64,000 nt of DNA from Roseibium aestuarii (GTDB taxonomy: Bacteria > Pseudomonadota > Alphaproteobacteria > Rhizobiales > Stappiaceae). Below the pieces are notes generated by a model. It made no database searches. It was not told the DNA's origin and saw only the letters and a list, made by a program, of their open reading frames with translations. The translations under genes were made by a program, and so were the position numbers. Below are positions 19,026-27,413 of the stretch, piece by piece; within the stretch, counting starts at the first letter, position 1, and the number at the start of each line of letters is the position of its first letter. Location: the NCBI RefSeq assembly GCF_008477545.1, contig NZ_VORA01000001.1, positions 124,001 to 188,000 of the forward strand, in the 5' to 3' direction.

Positions 19026-20066
19026 CTATCGGGTTCGATCGATGAGCAGATCCGCGATCTCGTCGAGGAGCAGGGTGTTGTCCCGGATGATTCGATCCGC
19101 CACACCATTGAGCGTGATCATATTGCCGGGACGGGCATTGTCCATCGCCTCTGCCCCTGCGGGAAGCGGGCCGCTCAGTCGGATGTAGCGGGCCTCGCCC
19201 GGGGCATTGAACAGGCGTCCGGCCTGATAGGAGGCCGTCTGCGCCTGTCCGTCGGAGAAGATGGAGAGGATCGGCACTCCGTTTGCCGGGCGCATCCAGC
19301 CGAGCGCCCCCCAGCCCTTCGCGTCCTTGTAGGGGAAGGGCTGTTCCTTCGCCCGGCCGGTGCCCAGGGACAGGATGACGATATCCTCTGCGGCCCATCC
19401 CATCTTGCGCGCCTCGAGATAGGCCGCCAGCGCCGGGTCATTCATGAAGACGCCGCCGTCGACGAGCGCCTGTTCATCGCCTGTGGTCAGGTTCTCGATC
19501 AGGGCGGGTTCGAAGAAGGAGGGGGCAGCCGTCGTCGCCCGCACCGCCTGCCAGAGGTAGTAGTCGTCGCTTCGGGTGCCGTCATGCTGGCGGGTGTTGC
19601 CCATGAACACGGCCTTGCGGCGTTCGATGTCATAGGCCGTCAGCACCAGATGGGTGAGCGCAGACGCCATGGAGGTCCAGCCGAAACGGGCCTTCAGCAA
19701 CGCCTCCAGCGGCCGGGCATCATAGGTTTCGTCGAAGAGGCCGAAGGGGTTGCTCAGGAAGCGGCCGATCCGGTGGGCGGGTGAGTAGGTAAAGATCTCC
19801 CGCGCTTCCTGCTCGTAGAAGTGCCGCAGCTCGCTGAGGGTGGCTGCCGGCTCGTCACGGGCGCCGCCGGGCTTGGGGGCCGCGAGCCCGGCGGCGATCA
19901 GTCCGCCGGTGGACGTTCCGCAGATCAGGTCGAAGCACTGGTGCGGCACCATCTCGTGGCCCTTGTGCGCCATGCGGGCCGCCACGCTTTCCAGAATGCG
20001 CAGCGGAATAAGCCCGCGCACGCCGCCGCCGTCGATGGACAGGATGATCCGCTTGCCTTGCGCCAT
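19026..20066 (-). CDS. Patatin-like phospholipase
   Basis: The 346-residue protein has the complete patatin signature: an oxyanion loop DGGGVRG near residue 13, the nucleophile elbow GTSTGG with the catalytic Ser near residue 54, and the DGG motif carrying the catalytic Asp (LVDGGVFMNDP near residue 205). It should hydrolyse acyl chains from phospholipids or glycolipids. No signal peptide is seen, so it is probably cytoplasmic or membrane-associated. The start at 20066 has GGGGGA just upstream; the open frame upstream of it is unlike the family. It is followed after 4 nt by mepA. No cyclase, ubiquitin-like or other CBASS genes are adjacent, so a CapV role is not supported. Confidence 0.92.
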   Translation of the reverse strand: MAQGKRIILSIDGGGVRGLIPLRILESVAARMAHKGHEMVPHQCFDLICGTSTGGLIAAGLAAPKPGGARDEPAATLSELRHFYEQEAREIFTYSPAHRIGRFLSNPFGLFDETYDARPLEALLKARFGWTSMASALTHLVLTAYDIERRKAVFMGNTRQHDGTRSDDYYLWQAVRATTAAPSFFEPALIENLTTGDEQALVDGGVFMNDPALAAYLEARKMGWAAEDIVILSLGTGRAKEQPFPYKDAKGWGALGWMRPANGVPILSIFSDGQAQTASYQAGRLFNAPGEARYIRLSGPLPAGAEAMDNARPGNMITLNGVADRIIRDNTLLLDEIADLLIDRTR

Positions 20067-20377
20067 GGTCCCCCCGGGTCGTCTGGTGGTTCGGTCACGG
20101 GCCACCGGCCCGGATTCATGAGCCGGATCCTTTCGGGCAAATGCGGCCGGGCTGTGACGGTGTTTCCACTGCTCCTGACATGTGCTTCCCACATGCGCCG
20201 CGATCCTGAAGCTTGAAGACCGGCACTTGAATTCTGACTTCCCTAACGTCATCCCGCAAGCGCGCCAGAGGTCGCAAGCGTGTCTGGCCTGCAAAGCGGT
20301 GCTTAAGTTCCGCCCGGTGATTGCCAAGCCTTGCTCAGGCTCTAAACTCCCGGCCAGAACGAAAGGACTTGTGTCAC
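20067..20377. promoter_or_regulatory. 311-nt divergent promoter region
   Basis: This lies between the minus-strand patatin-mepA unit and the plus-strand M42 peptidase, so it should hold both promoters. Local composition becomes less GC-rich around 20215-20245. I see no strong hairpin, no convincing small gene and no clear operator. Confidence 0.4.
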
Positions 20378-21427
20378 ATGAATATCGACCTGCTGCGCCG
20401 TCTGTGCGAAACCCCCGGCGTTCCCGGCCACGAGCATCGTGTTCGCGCGCTGATCCTCTCCGAGATCGAAGGCCTCTTCGATGAGGTGACGGTGGACCCG
20501 ATGGGGTCGCTGCTCTGCCGCCGCGATGCCCGCCGCAAGCCGGAAGACGGCTCTGCCCCGAAGAAGGTGATGCTGCTCTGCCATATGGACGAGATCGGCT
20601 TCCTGGTGTCCCACATCACCGACAAGGGCTTCCTGCATGTGCAGCCCGTCGGCGGCTTCGACCCGCGCAACCTCTTCTCCCGCCGCGTTCTCCTGACCAC
20701 CGATGACGCCGCGTTCAAGGGCGTGATGAACCCGGGCGGCCGTCCGATCCACATCTCCTCTCCGGACGAACGCAAGAAGGTGCCGGAGCCGGACGAATTC
20801 ATCATCGACATCGGTCTCAGTGGGGACGAGGCCAAGGACAAGATCCGCATCGGCGACATGGTGACCATGGACGAGCCGCTGATCGAGATCGGCGACAAGA
20901 TCGTCTCCAAGGCCCTCGACAACCGCATTGCCTGCTGGCTGGGCATCGAGGCGATCCGTGCGCTGGGCGATGCGGACCATGGCTGCGAGATCCACGTGGC
21001 CTTTACCTCTCAGGAAGAGGTCGGTCTGCGCGGGGCCCGCACCGCAGCCTATGCCATCAAGCCGGACATCGGTCTGGGCATCGACACGACGCTGGCCTGC
21101 GACACGCCGGGCGTTCCGGAACAGGATCGCACGACGGTCCAGGGTGAAGGCTTCGGTCTGCACGTCAAGGACAGCAGTTTCATCGCCGATCGTGAGCTGG
21201 TGAAGGAACTCGAGGCGCTGGCGGAACAGGAAGGCATTGCCTTCCAGCGCACCATGCTTCGCGCTGGTGGCCAGGATGGCGCCGCGGCCCAGCAGGCTGC
21301 AGCCGGTGCAAAGGCTGTCGGCATCGTGGTCGGCACCCGCTACATCCACACGGTCACCGAGATGATCCACCGCGACGACCTGAAGGCCGCGCGCGACATC
21401 ATCGCTGCCTATCTGAAGGTGGCATGA
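20378..21427 (+). CDS. M42-family metallo-aminopeptidase
   Basis: The 349-residue protein is a cytosolic dinuclear zinc or cobalt aminopeptidase of the tetrahedral TET/glutamyl-aminopeptidase type. It starts MNIDLLRRLCETPGVPGHE. Metal-binding and catalytic segments are LLCHMDEIGF (His/Asp), SKALDNRIACW (Asp), FTSQEEVGLRGA (the two Glu), DTTLACDTPG (Asp), and the C-terminal GTRYIHT (His). M42 enzymes trim short peptides released by proteases. GAAAGGA lies 10 nt before the ATG. It is a single-gene unit. Confidence 0.93.
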   Translation: MNIDLLRRLCETPGVPGHEHRVRALILSEIEGLFDEVTVDPMGSLLCRRDARRKPEDGSAPKKVMLLCHMDEIGFLVSHITDKGFLHVQPVGGFDPRNLFSRRVLLTTDDAAFKGVMNPGGRPIHISSPDERKKVPEPDEFIIDIGLSGDEAKDKIRIGDMVTMDEPLIEIGDKIVSKALDNRIACWLGIEAIRALGDADHGCEIHVAFTSQEEVGLRGARTAAYAIKPDIGLGIDTTLACDTPGVPEQDRTTVQGEGFGLHVKDSSFIADRELVKELEALAEQEGIAFQRTMLRAGGQDGAAAQQAAAGAKAVGIVVGTRYIHTVTEMIHRDDLKAARDIIAAYLKVA

Positions 21428-21432
21428 TCACG

Positions 21433-21448
21433 CCCGTCCGCGGACGGG
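21433..21448. terminator. 16-nt perfect palindrome between convergent genes
   Basis: CCCGTCCG-CGGACGGG lies 5 nt past the peptidase stop and 11 nt past the end of the opposing gene. It has no T tail on either side, so termination is only a possibility. Confidence 0.35.
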
Positions 21449-21459
21449 AAGGGGCCTGA

Positions 21460-22056
21460 TCAGGCAAGACTGGCGAGCAGGTTGCCCACCTGTTCGCCGG
21501 TCCCCGCATAAAGCGAGCTGACCGAGGCGCTCTGATAGCTGAGGCTGGTGTCGCCGAAATCCGCCTCGATGGAGGCGGCACTGGCCGAGCGGGCCGACAG
21601 ACCGGTGCGGCTGTCATAGGACACCCGGTCGATCGAGACGAACTCGGCGGAGATCGTCTGGTCGCCGAAGGTGGCTTCCACGGTCGTGGTGGAGATGCTG
21701 GCGCTTTCGATCTGCAGCAGGTTGCTGCGGCCCTCGTCGCGGATCTCCTTGTCTCCGAGCGCTGACTTCAGCTTGCCGGCCGTCTTCCGGTAATCCTCGA
21801 TCGAGGCCAGGGCCCTCTTTTCGCTGTCCTTTTCGTCGGCGCCCTTGCGCTGCTCGGCGGCTTTCTGGAGGGCGGCGATCACCACCGCATCTTCCTCCGC
21901 CTTCTTGGTGGCCGCTTCCAGCGCGTTGGCGAGAGGCGCCTCGCTCTTGTCCTTGCTCGCGCCCTCAGCACGCCCGTTGCCCTGACGTCCGGAGGAGGAG
22001 AGGGTGGCGACCAGCGTCGACGACGTCTGGGTCGTTGTCTCGATGGAGATCTGCAT
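21460..22056 (-). CDS. Hypothetical low-complexity protein with an internal repeat
   Basis: The 198-residue protein starts MQISIETTTQTSSTLVATLS and has no signal peptide or membrane segment. Residues about 30-110 are charged and helical (Ala/Glu/Lys-rich, probably coiled coil). The C-terminal third holds two related segments, VEATFGDQTISAEFVSID and IEADFGDTSLSYQSASVS, separated by about 25 residues, suggesting a duplicated beta unit. GGAAA precedes the start. The Ser/Thr/Ala-rich ends resemble secreted or surface-structure proteins without classical signals, but I cannot name a family. Both neighbouring genes are on the other strand. Confidence 0.7.
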   Translation of the reverse strand: MQISIETTTQTSSTLVATLSSSGRQGNGRAEGASKDKSEAPLANALEAATKKAEEDAVVIAALQKAAEQRKGADEKDSEKRALASIEDYRKTAGKLKSALGDKEIRDEGRSNLLQIESASISTTTVEATFGDQTISAEFVSIDRVSYDSRTGLSARSASAASIEADFGDTSLSYQSASVSSLYAGTGEQVGNLLASLA

Positions 22057-22258
22057 GGGCGCTTTCCGTCTTCGCGTGAGGATTGAAACTGGCGGAATCC
22101 TCTACGTAAAAACTTAATTTGCTGTTAACTCTCTACCGCGATCTCACGGGTATCTGCGGATTTGGTGTTCGCCGCGCAAGCCTTTCTTTGCATCTGGGGC
22201 CCGATCCTGACCCTCGCCCTGCCGCCCAATCACCAGGCAGGGTTGAAGGGAGGATCGC

Positions 22259-22690
22259 ATGTTTCTCGTTGAACTGATCTACGCGAGCCGCGCCGACGGC
22301 ATCACCGGCGCCCAGATGACGACGATCGTGGAAGAGGCGCGCGTTGCCAACAGGAAGCGTTTCATCACGGGTGCACTTCACTTCCAGTCCGGCGTCGTGA
22401 TCCAGTGCCTGGAGGGCGAGCGCGAGGTGGTGAATGCGCTCTACAACAACATCGTTCGCGACGCCCGCCACAAGGATCCGGTCGTCCTCGCCTTCGAGCA
22501 GATCGACTGCAGGACCTTCGAACGCTGGAACATGGGCTATGTGCGCGAGGGGCTGATCAGCCCGGACCTCTATCTGAAATATGCGATCGGCGGAAAGTTC
22601 GATCCCTTCTCGATGAGGGGGGAGAGTGCGGTGGCCTTTGCCCGCAAGCTGGCGCTCAGTCTGGCGACTTCCGGACCGGAGATCCACTAG
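22259..22690 (+). CDS. BLUF-domain blue-light sensor, short stand-alone form
   Basis: The 143-residue protein is almost entirely one BLUF domain, which binds FAD and reports blue light. The key residues are present: the Tyr in LIYASRA (Y8), the flavin-contacting Asn in VANRKRFITGALHF (N31), the signalling Gln in VIQCLEGE (Q50), and the Trp/Met pair in FERWNMGY. About 45 residues follow the core, as in PixD-type proteins; no output domain is attached, so signalling must go through a partner. GGGAGG lies upstream of the ATG. Its TAG stop overlaps the TAG stop of the opposing esterase gene in one CTAG. Confidence 0.94.
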   Translation: MFLVELIYASRADGITGAQMTTIVEEARVANRKRFITGALHFQSGVVIQCLEGEREVVNALYNNIVRDARHKDPVVLAFEQIDCRTFERWNMGYVREGLISPDLYLKYAIGGKFDPFSMRGESAVAFARKLALSLATSGPEIH

Positions 22691-23358
22691 GCGGACGAAG
22701 GGCCCGTAAGCGTGCTCAGGAACCGGATCGCAGCCGCCGAACCGGCGGGATCGATCCAGTGCCCCACATCGGCAAGGATCACCGTCTCGACGGCGCATCC
22801 AAGCGTCTGAAGCGCGTCGCGGGCAACCTCCAGATGCCACGGCTCGACCACGTCATCCTCCTCTCCGTGAACCAGAAGAACCGGGGGCAGTGCCCCTGCG
22901 TGTACCGGTTGAGAGGGGATCGGGTCGGGAAGCCGTCCGGAAAAGGCCAGGATGCCGGCGCAGGGGGCGGGGCCATGGCGAAGTCCGGCCTCCAGCGCCA
23001 TCATCGCGCCCTGAGAGAAGCCTGCAAGGATCAGCCTGTCCCAGCCGAGCCCGATCCGGGTCAGTTCAGGGTCCAGCCGTCGCAGAAGGGCTGGGGCTGC
23101 GCTGGCCGCACCGGTCGCGATCTCGCGCGGATCCCGGTGCGTCAGGGCAAACCACTGTGCGCCGCCCAGCATGGGGTGGGGCAGGGGCTCGGGCGCCTCC
23201 GGCAACACGACGGCAATCTGCGGCAGCGCCGCCTGCCACGCGCGGGCAACATCGAGCAGATCCGTCGCATCCGCTCCATAACCATGCAGAAGCGCGACCA
23301 GATGAGTGGCCGCTTCCGGCGCCGGCGGGTCAAGCCGGAGCATGTCCGCATGGCTCAT
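22687..23358 (-). CDS. Phospholipase/carboxylesterase-type alpha/beta hydrolase
   Basis: The 223-residue protein is a small serine hydrolase of the YpfH/carboxylesterase type. The catalytic triad is visible: the nucleophile elbow GFSQGAMMA (Ser near residue 117), Asp in LLVHGEEDDVVEP and His in DVGHWIDP. LLHGYGADATDLLDVA provides the oxyanion region. There is no signal peptide. The ATG overlaps the stop of the radical SAM gene as ATGA, so the two are translationally coupled, which suggests the esterase acts on a product or precursor of that enzyme. Confidence 0.9.
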   Translation of the reverse strand: MSHADMLRLDPPAPEAATHLVALLHGYGADATDLLDVARAWQAALPQIAVVLPEAPEPLPHPMLGGAQWFALTHRDPREIATGAASAAPALLRRLDPELTRIGLGWDRLILAGFSQGAMMALEAGLRHGPAPCAGILAFSGRLPDPIPSQPVHAGALPPVLLVHGEEDDVVEPWHLEVARDALQTLGCAVETVILADVGHWIDPAGSAAAIRFLSTLTGPSSA

Positions 23359-24962
23359 TCGGCGGCGACCAGCGGCGGCCTCTGCCATTCGCCCGCCTCG
23401 ACGGCAGCAATCTGGGTGTCGATCTGCTGCAGCACGAAGCGGGAGAACGGCCCCAGGTGCACATAGAGCGCCATCATCACCAGCACCTGCTTGATGGTTG
23501 AGGGACGATGGGTGAGGCACCAGAAGAGCGTCTTCCAGAAGATCGCGCGCTGGTCCTTGCCGGCGAAGGTCATGGTGAGCACAAGCCGGCCGAACATGCG
23601 CAGGTCGTGGGGAAGCGTGGCGCCGAAAAGGTCCGCATTGGCCCCGGAGGTGTTGAGCATGGTCGCCACCCGCCGCACCCGCCCGGCATAGGCCTCCGGC
23701 GCATAGACCTTGTCGATGATCTTGCGGAAGTCGCGCAGGATCTGGGCCCGTGGCCGCTTCGTCTCGAAGTTTAACCCGGCCGTGCACTGGTCGCCGTCGA
23801 GCGTGTCGGGGTCGTCGGTGCCGAAATCGGCATGAAGACGCCCCTCCCGCTGCAGGCGCTTGGTCAGCTGGGTGGTCGGCAGCGCATAGAGCAGGCCTGT
23901 CATGGCCACCGGAATGGCGGCATCCTCGATCAGCGCGGTGATCTCGTCGGCAACCCGCTCGCTTTCCTCGTCGAAGCCGACGATGAACCCGCCGATGACC
24001 ATGATCCCGGCCTCGTAGATCTTGTGCACGCTGCGGGCGATGTCGCGCCGGGTGTTCTGCTTCTTGCGCGTGGCGATCAGAACGTCCGGATCGGGGCTCT
24101 CGATGCCGACGAAGACGGTGAAGAAGCCAGCCTCCTGCATCATCCGCAGCAGTTCCGGGTCGTCGGCCAGATTGAGCGAGGCTTCCGTCGACAGTTCGAA
24201 GGGATAGTTGTGGGCCTTCTGCCAGGCGATCAGCTCGGGCAGGAACAGCTTCACGGCCTTCTTGTTGCCGATCAGGTTGTCGTCGACGAAATCCACGTGG
24301 CCGCGATAGCCGAGCGCATAGAGCCGGTCCAGCTCCGCCAGCATCTGGGGCGTGGTCTTGGTGCGCGGCACCCGGCCGTAAAGCTCGATGATGTCGCAGA
24401 ATTCGCAGGTGAAGGGGCAGCCGCGCGAATACTGGACGCCCACCTGCACATAATCCCGGAAGGTCAGCAGATCGAACCGCGGGATCGGGGTGGACGTGAC
24501 GTCGGCCTTGAACTTCTCCGCATCGAAGCGGCCCTCGCGCGTGCCGTCGTTCCAGGCTTCAACGAAGCGGTCGAGAATGCCTTCCGCCTCGCCGAGGACG
24601 AGGAAGTTGGCGCGCGCGTAGATCTCGGGGCTGGTGGTCGCATCGGGCCCGCCCACCACGACGGGCAGGCCAAGGGCGCGGCACTTTTCAATGAGCGCCA
24701 GCGCGTCGGCCTGTTGGGGCAGCATGCCGCCGGTCATCACCAGATCGACGTTCTCGAAATGGCTGTCGAGAAGCTCTGCCGTGTTCCGGTCGACGAGGGT
24801 GATGTCCCATTCCTGGGGCAACAGGGCGGCAACCGTGATCAGCCCCAGCGGCGGAGCGGGATATTTCGCGCCGACCATCTCGCAGGTGGATTTGTAGTTC
24901 CAGAAGGAATTCGACGCGAACCTCGGATAAATCATCAGAACGCGACACGGGCTGACGGCCAT
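23355..24962 (-). CDS. B12-binding-domain radical SAM protein
   Basis: The 535-residue protein has an N-terminal cobalamin-binding-like Rossmann domain (residues about 5-150: RVLMIYPRFASNSFWNY, GLITVAALLPQEWDITLVDRN outlined, VDLVMTGGMLPQQ) and then the radical SAM barrel. The cluster motif is GCPFTCEFCDI (CxxxCxxC, about residue 206), followed by VDFVDDNLIGN and FVGIESPD. The C-terminal 150 residues match the DUF4070-type extension. Such proteins often methylate unactivated carbons or modify lipids and pigments. Hopanoid C-2 methylation (HpnP) has a similar architecture, but I cannot assign it. The start at 24962 is chosen for AAGGAGG 5 nt upstream, over an in-frame ATG at 24977. Confidence 0.9.
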   Translation of the reverse strand: MAVSPCRVLMIYPRFASNSFWNYKSTCEMVGAKYPAPPLGLITVAALLPQEWDITLVDRNTAELLDSHFENVDLVMTGGMLPQQADALALIEKCRALGLPVVVGGPDATTSPEIYARANFLVLGEAEGILDRFVEAWNDGTREGRFDAEKFKADVTSTPIPRFDLLTFRDYVQVGVQYSRGCPFTCEFCDIIELYGRVPRTKTTPQMLAELDRLYALGYRGHVDFVDDNLIGNKKAVKLFLPELIAWQKAHNYPFELSTEASLNLADDPELLRMMQEAGFFTVFVGIESPDPDVLIATRKKQNTRRDIARSVHKIYEAGIMVIGGFIVGFDEESERVADEITALIEDAAIPVAMTGLLYALPTTQLTKRLQREGRLHADFGTDDPDTLDGDQCTAGLNFETKRPRAQILRDFRKIIDKVYAPEAYAGRVRRVATMLNTSGANADLFGATLPHDLRMFGRLVLTMTFAGKDQRAIFWKTLFWCLTHRPSTIKQVLVMMALYVHLGPFSRFVLQQIDTQIAAVEAGEWQRPPLVAAE

Positions 24963-25089
24963 AAACCCCTCCTTCATGGACCCATCTGCAATCGGATCAC
25001 CGGACTTTAGCAGTCCTGCCGTCCAGAACAATGACCCGTCGGGAGATTTCCGAAAGGGATTCCTGAGGGAGGTGGACGGCGTTCGGACA

Positions 25090-25118
25090 ACAAAAAAGGG
25101 CGGTTCAAGCCGCCCTTT
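25090..25118 (-). terminator. Terminator of the cold-shock-like gene
   Basis: AAAGGGCGG (25095-25103) pairs with CCGCCCTTT (25110-25118), and on the minus strand the hairpin is followed by TTTTTTGTTG. It lies about 24 nt after the stop. Confidence 0.88.
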
Positions 25119-25141
25119 CCGCTGGAGATCCGTTGTCTCCG

Positions 25142-25342
25142 TCAGAGAACCTTGAGGTCCTCTGCAACAGCGACGCCGCGGCGCCACTCCAGGTCATAGG
25201 CCACGAGCTGGCCTTCGCTGAGAGTGTCGATTCCGGACCGGCGCATCGCTGCGAGTTCGACGAGGATGTCGTCCCCGTCTTCGGGCTCGATCCGGCCGAT
25301 ACCTCGGCTGTTGTCGAACCACTTCACGTTGCCGTGTTGCAT
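25142..25342 (-). CDS. Divergent cold-shock-domain protein
   Basis: The 66-residue protein has the size and frame of a CspA-type OB-fold: GNVKWFDNSRGIGRIEPEDG at the N-terminus, then DDILVELAAM, TLSEGQLVAYDLE and VAEDLKVL. Normal Csp proteins carry KGFGFI (RNP1) and VFVHF/H (RNP2), whose aromatic residues stack on RNA. Here these are RGIGRI and ILVEL, so two RNP1 Phe and the RNP2 Phe/His are gone. Only the Trp/Phe of KWF remains. It may therefore bind nucleic acid weakly or have another role. It is a single gene with its own terminator and a spaced upstream region. Confidence 0.88.
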   Translation of the reverse strand: MQHGNVKWFDNSRGIGRIEPEDGDDILVELAAMRRSGIDTLSEGQLVAYDLEWRRGVAVAEDLKVL

Positions 25343-25617
25343 TGTACTTGTCTTTCTACTTCTTAAAATTCGTACCCGGCTCAAATAGCGGGGTTCTTGA
25401 ACGATTTTGTGACACCGGCCACCTTGTCGGCAATCCTGTTCCCCTGCGTCAGACGGCAAGTCTGCGCCATGCATGGTTAATGAAAGGAAAACGGACCCGG
25501 CGCCTTGCGCTGCGGTGTCTTGCAATCTTTCCCTCATGTGGGGAGGGCGGTGGCATTCCGCAAGGGGCAATCCGCACGTGAGGCAAGATTTGCCGAAACG
25601 GGCCTGCCGAAAACGAC
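25343..25617. other. Intergenic region upstream of the cold-shock-like gene
   Basis: This stretch should contain the promoter and 5' leader of the minus-strand cold-shock-like gene. It is locally A/T-rich near 25350-25400. Two short frames (about 80-100 codons) on the plus strand lack ribosome sites and recognisable sequence, and I see no other gene. Confidence 0.4.
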
Positions 25618-25641
25618 AACGCCGCGCGGGGGCGCGGCGTT
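25618..25641 (-). terminator. Terminator after second chemoreceptor gene
   Basis: AACGCCGCGC (25618-25627) and GCGCGGCGTT (25632-25641) form a perfect 10-bp stem around GGGG. On the minus strand it is followed by GTCGTTTTCGG, a moderate T tail. It lies about 60 nt past the chemoreceptor stop. Confidence 0.75.
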
Positions 25642-25703
25642 GCTGGTCGGGACTGGTGGAACGGATTGCCCGGTCCGGGTCATCCCGCCACGGGTGGCTG
25701 GGG

Positions 25704-27389
25704 TCAGGCCGCCCGGATCTGGGAGAGGAAGGCGTTCATCGCCTCCCGCATGGTGGTGGACCGCTGATGCAGCTGCTCCACGCTGTTGCGCATCTCCATG
25801 CTGAGCTCGTTGGTCTGGCCGGCTGCGCCGCTGACCTCGGAGATCGACTGGGAGACGGACCGCGTTCCGTTTGCGGCTTCGCTGACGTTGGAGGCGATTT
25901 CCTGGGTGGCCGCATCCTGCTGCTCGGTGGAAATGGCCATCTGGGACGTGCGCTCGGCGATGGAGCGGACCATTTCGGAGACGCTGTTGGTGGCCTCCAT
26001 GCTCTGGTTCGCGGCAGTGCGCATTTCGGAGATCGACCGATCAATTTCTTCCGTCGCCTTGGACGTCTGCTCGGCCAGCGCCTTCACTTCCGATGCCACG
26101 ACCGCAAAGCCCTTGCCGGCATCACCGGCGCGTGCCGCCTCGATGGTGGCGTTGAGGGCCAGCAGGTTGGTCTGGGAGGCGATCTCGTTGATGAGGCTGG
26201 TCACGTCGCCGATCTTGGCCACGACCTGGTGCAGGGTGCCGACCGCATGGTTGGAGCGTTCGACCTCTTCAGAGGCCTCCGCCGCCAGACGGGAGGACGC
26301 GCGAACCTGTTCGTTGATCTCGCGGATCGAGGCGGAGAGCTCTTCCGTGGCACCTGCCACCGTGTTGACGTTGCTGGTCGCCTGTTCCGAGGCGGCAGAG
26401 ACGGACATGGCCTGCTGGGTGGTGCTGTCGGCGAGATGCTGCAAGGAACCCGATTTGGAGAACAACTGGTCGAGCGACGAGATCATCTCGTCGGTGATCC
26501 CGAGGACGGTCCGCTCGAACTCCTGGGCAACCCGCTCCATCTCGGCGTGCTTCATCCGCTCGGCCTCGATCTTCTGCTGTTCGGACTGGGCCTCCAGCTC
26601 GCGGGTCTTGATCAGGTTGTCGCGGAAGATGGCGAGTGCCGCGCCCATGCGGCCGATCTCGTCGCGGCGATCGTCTTCGTCCAGCTTCACGGAGGTGTCG
26701 CCATGTGCGAGCGTCTCGACCACGTCGGTCAGACGGGCCAGCGGTCGGGAAACGAGGCGGAAGTTGATGTAGCCGAGGAAGATCGCCAGCAGCACCAGAG
26801 CGCCGGCGCTGACGACCGAGAGGGTCTGCATGCTGTCCAGCTCGTCGATCTGGGAAGCGTTCTGCGCGCGGCTTTCTTCAGCGAGAACACCGGTCAGGTC
26901 TCCGGTGGCGGCGATGATGCTGTTCAGCTTGTTGCGGGCCTCCGGGGCCTGTTCCATGGCGCGAGCCATGTCGACGGTCTCCGGCTTCTCCATCAGGGTG
27001 AACTGGCGCTCGGTGATTTCGCTCAGCCAGCTCTTCCAGGCGGCCTCCAGCACGTCCAGCTTGTCGATGTTCTGCGGTGCCTTGGTGGCAAAGCCGGAGC
27101 GCAGGGTGTCGAACTGGGTCTGGATCGTCGGGGTCAGCGCGCGCGCTTCATCCACCAAGCCGCGATCACCGGTCAGCAGAAACTTCTTGGTGCTGAGAGC
27201 CTGCTCCAGGATGTTGCGCTGCATGTCCAGCGCATCGCGGGAGACCTCCCCGATGCGGCTGACAACCATGGCCTCGCTGGCGACACGGTTGGACTTCACG
27301 TAGGTGGTGCCCCCGGCAATAGCACCAATCAGGGCCAGGACGACAAAGGCCGCTGCGCTCTTCTGTGTGACTGACAGGTTCTTGATCAT
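25704..27389 (-). CDS. Methyl-accepting chemotaxis protein (TM-periplasmic-TM-HAMP-signalling)
   Basis: The 561-residue receptor has a first membrane helix at residues about 12-32 ([16 protein letters not shown]), a helical periplasmic domain to about residue 185 (four-helix-bundle-like, with [21 protein letters not shown] in outline), a second membrane helix ([19 protein letters not shown]) and a HAMP domain ([20 protein letters not shown]). The methylation helices and the hairpin [37 protein letters not shown] follow. Start: GGAG is 9 nt before the ATG at 27389, while the ATG at 27398 directly abuts it. A separately encoded periplasmic PDC-type protein lies 24 nt upstream in the same operon. 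Confidence 0.94.
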   Translation of the reverse strand: MIKNLSVTQKSAAAFVVLALIGAIAGGTTYVKSNRVASEAMVVSRIGEVSRDALDMQRNILEQALSTKKFLLTGDRGLVDEARALTPTIQTQFDTLRSGFATKAPQNIDKLDVLEAAWKSWLSEITERQFTLMEKPETVDMARAMEQAPEARNKLNSIIAATGDLTGVLAEESRAQNASQIDELDSMQTLSVVSAGALVLLAIFLGYINFRLVSRPLARLTDVVETLAHGDTSVKLDEDDRRDEIGRMGAALAIFRDNLIKTRELEAQSEQQKIEAERMKHAEMERVAQEFERTVLGITDEMISSLDQLFSKSGSLQHLADSTTQQAMSVSAASEQATSNVNTVAGATEELSASIREINEQVRASSRLAAEASEEVERSNHAVGTLHQVVAKIGDVTSLINEIASQTNLLALNATIEAARAGDAGKGFAVVASEVKALAEQTSKATEEIDRSISEMRTAANQSMEATNSVSEMVRSIAERTSQMAISTEQQDAATQEIASNVSEAANGTRSVSQSISEVSGAAGQTNELSMEMRNSVEQLHQRSTTMREAMNAFLSQIRAA

Positions 27390-27413
27390 TCGTAACATCT
27401 CCGGGTCAGCGGT

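Noticed and set aside
19026-20066. Patatin as a CapV-type effector of a CBASS defence system
   Set aside because: No nucleotide cyclase or accessory genes adjacent; neighbour is mepA, so only a generic patatin call is supported.
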